Position numbers and translations under genes: made by a program
Shown here: positions 62,624 through 64,000 of the stretch, in pieces
How positions within the stretch are numbered: the stretch's first letter is position 1
Layout of the letters: each line of letters begins with the position of its first letter
The notes under the pieces: generated by a model
What the model was told of the DNA's origin: nothing
The model's input: only the letters and a program-made list of their open reading frames with translations
Database searches by the model: none
Assembly (NCBI RefSeq): GCF_002025665.1
Contig: NZ_CP018786.1
Location: 3,720,001-3,784,000, forward strand
From: Chryseobacterium indologenes
GTDB lineage: Bacteria; Bacteroidota; Bacteroidia; Flavobacteriales; Weeksellaceae
DNA: 64,000 nucleotides
Direction of reading: 5' to 3'

Positions 62624-63982
62624 TTAATATTCTCCAGGTCTTCTTCTTCCCATATTTCGAAGATGATCCTGTCTTTCTTTTTCTGCTCTTCTTTTACTTT
62701 GGCGTTCTGCTTTGCCGATGGTGATACTTTCTTTAAATGTTTTTTCAAACTCAACTTTAGTGATAAAAGGTTTATATCCTCTGATATGCTGCAAAATAAA
62801 CCAATATCTGAAACCAAGCAGATAGTAGTATTTCTTTTCAATATCCGGCATATCCAACCCAAAATGATCATATAAAACAACTTTATAGGTTGCATCATAA
62901 GTACCGTTAGCTGATTTATTGAATTTTGTCAGCTTCACTTCATATGCCCAGGTATCATTCATACAAATGGTGAGCCCTCCCATAAAAGTATCTTTCATCG
63001 TTGAAAACTGGGGATGTCCCCATCCTCTTCTTCCGAACTTTCCTACCTCATCATCTGTAAAGTGTATTTCATCATCTTCAATGGATGCAATGCTTCCATG
63101 GTTTTTCTTAATTCTGTCCGCAATTTCATCTTCCATACTTAGGCAGAATCGTTGATTTGAAGGATGGTTCAACACATGTTTTGTAAGAATAGAATTGGTA
63201 TACTCACCTCCTTCACTCCGCTTAAATTTTTCAATCATATCAAAGGCAACCGTTTCCAGTTCTCCGACTGAAAAAAGTGTTCCCACCATACGCTTGAAAC
63301 CTGCCCATAATTCTTCGTCTGTTTTATCTCTGATCTCTGATTTGATCCAAATTCCCTTGCTTTCCACATCCTGCAAGGTGTACCGTGAAGGATACTGATT
63401 GGAAACTCCCAGACCATAGCACAGATCATCCGCCATGTTAACGCCTTTCCTGTCTTTTCCTTTTATTTTAAATCGGTCAATATAAAGAGGTAATGGATTG
63501 GTTATTTTGACTTCAACACTGACCTTGTCTATCGGAGTTTTAAAATAGGCATATACACGCATATCATAACAGGGAAGTTTCACCTGAATGGTCTCCGTAT
63601 TTCCGGTGATTGAAGAGTAATCGAAAAAAAAGGGTATAGAAATTCCATTTATTTTTTCCTGCCATTGAAGTTTTTTATACTCGCTCTTCGTTGCAGATCT
63701 GTTAAAAGTCGCTTTGAACCAGTATTTTTCGCCTTCTTTGGGTTTTGCTATTTTCCCTCCATTATCATCTAAAGGGCCTTCTACCTTTGTTACTAATAAT
63801 GTATTGTCTTTTTTCGCCTGATACTCATCGAATTTCTTGCCTCCTTTTTTCCCGTAAAAGGTGTTTTCCTGAGGAGATTTAAAATCCAAAGTCCCCTTGG
63901 AAGCATCTTTCATAATATGTTCTGCTTCCTTGTAAGATTTCCCAAAGACATTCCGTACGATATTTCCTCCTTCACCTGCCAT
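62624..63982 (-). CDS. DUF3289-like protein, candidate secreted effector
   Basis: The 452-residue protein has no signal peptide. Its N-terminal ~200 residues contain beta-type segments (ESGKKYWFKATFNRSAT-like: GEKYWFKATFNRSATKSEYK), and the C-terminal ~230 hold the DUF3289 block: MEDEIADRIKKNHGSI, WGHPQFSTMKDTFMGG, YKVVLYDHFGLDMPDIEK and FRYWFILQHIRGYKPFITK. DUF3289 domains occur in toxins and T6SS-linked proteins of several Gram-negative bacteria; their activity is not established to my knowledge. The gene is first in the leftward run seen in the window; more genes may precede it to the right. Confidence 0.72.
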   Translation of the reverse strand: MAGEGGNIVRNVFGKSYKEAEHIMKDASKGTLDFKSPQENTFYGKKGGKKFDEYQAKKDNTLLVTKVEGPLDDNGGKIAKPKEGEKYWFKATFNRSATKSEYKKLQWQEKINGISIPFFFDYSSITGNTETIQVKLPCYDMRVYAYFKTPIDKVSVEVKITNPLPLYIDRFKIKGKDRKGVNMADDLCYGLGVSNQYPSRYTLQDVESKGIWIKSEIRDKTDEELWAGFKRMVGTLFSVGELETVAFDMIEKFKRSEGGEYTNSILTKHVLNHPSNQRFCLSMEDEIADRIKKNHGSIASIEDDEIHFTDDEVGKFGRRGWGHPQFSTMKDTFMGGLTICMNDTWAYEVKLTKFNKSANGTYDATYKVVLYDHFGLDMPDIEKKYYYLLGFRYWFILQHIRGYKPFITKVEFEKTFKESITIGKAERQSKRRAEKERQDHLRNMGRRRPGEY

Positions 63983-64000
63983 ATTACTGCATTTTTACCT

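Noticed and set aside
62614..62898. 94-codon minus-strand frame at the end of the DUF3289-like gene
   Set aside because: It is a +1/-1 frame shadow of the conserved C-terminal block FRYWFILQHIRGYKPF and has no independent start signal.

Overview
The window reads as chromosomal DNA of a Chryseobacterium-type member of the Flavobacteriia (Bacteroidota). Grounds: AT-rich DNA; promoters of the Bacteroidota form TTG-N18-23-TAnnTTTG instead of -35/-10 boxes; no obvious Shine-Dalgarno sites; an aerotolerance-type bat operon; oleate hydratase and a PNGase F-like protein of the kinds known from Elizabethkingia/Chryseobacterium; a type IX secretion (T9SS) sorting tail; a fused ornithine-lipid synthase (OlsF type); YpdA; and menaquinone genes. 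The genus is inferred, not proven. I saw no transposase, prophage structural gene, rRNA or CRISPR array.

Layout. 1-7.2 kb: a truncated hypothetical gene, an HD-domain phosphohydrolase, a PadR regulator with its PspC-type membrane partner, a very small gene for a 20-residue amphipathic peptide with its own terminator (4865-4927), an acyltransferase, and two menaquinone-related genes. 7.2-13.7 kb: a bacteriocin-type locus with a membrane-anchored LuxR regulator, a GNAT protein, two double-glycine leader peptides that were too short for routine gene calling, a CPBP (Abi) membrane protease as immunity or processing candidate, an HlyD adaptor and a C39-peptidase ABC exporter. 13.8-22.5 kb: MarC and the moxR-DUF58-bat operon. 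22.8-25.7 kb: two secreted proteins, one a PNGase F homologue. 25.9-36.8 kb: housekeeping and envelope genes (DinB, RlmB, serine hydrolase, YfhO, glycosyltransferase, YpdA, MFS). 37-41 kb: an AraC regulator next to oleate hydratase and a 3-hydroxyacyl-CoA dehydrogenase. 41-50.5 kb: a 208-bp inverted-repeat element, glnS, an alpha/beta hydrolase, a consensus sigma-54 promoter followed by a 25-residue cationic peptide ORF, an orphan six-cysteine double-glycine peptide, menC, fbp, lysC, olsF and tRNA-Phe(GAA). 50.7-64 kb: a DUF3472 lipoprotein, then a leftward toxin-immunity island.

The island at 52-64 kb is the most striking part. A 1382-residue protein joins a PAAR-like (DUF4280) tip, Ig-like repeats, a GH19/lysozyme-like domain and a CHAP/NlpC-like amidase domain, so it looks like a type VI secretion effector with two cell-wall hydrolases. 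Immediately downstream are four paralogous exported proteins, arranged as two tandem copies of a two-gene module. About 700 bp of the two copies is almost identical at a constant offset of 2480 bp, while the C-terminal halves of the proteins differ. This is the pattern expected of an immunity array that diversifies by duplication and recombination. Upstream lie a DUF3289-type protein, a lipoprotein and an unknown protein that probably belong to the same unit.

The least described signals are the tiny genes: the 20-residue peptide, the sigma-54-associated 25-residue peptide, and the three double-glycine peptides.
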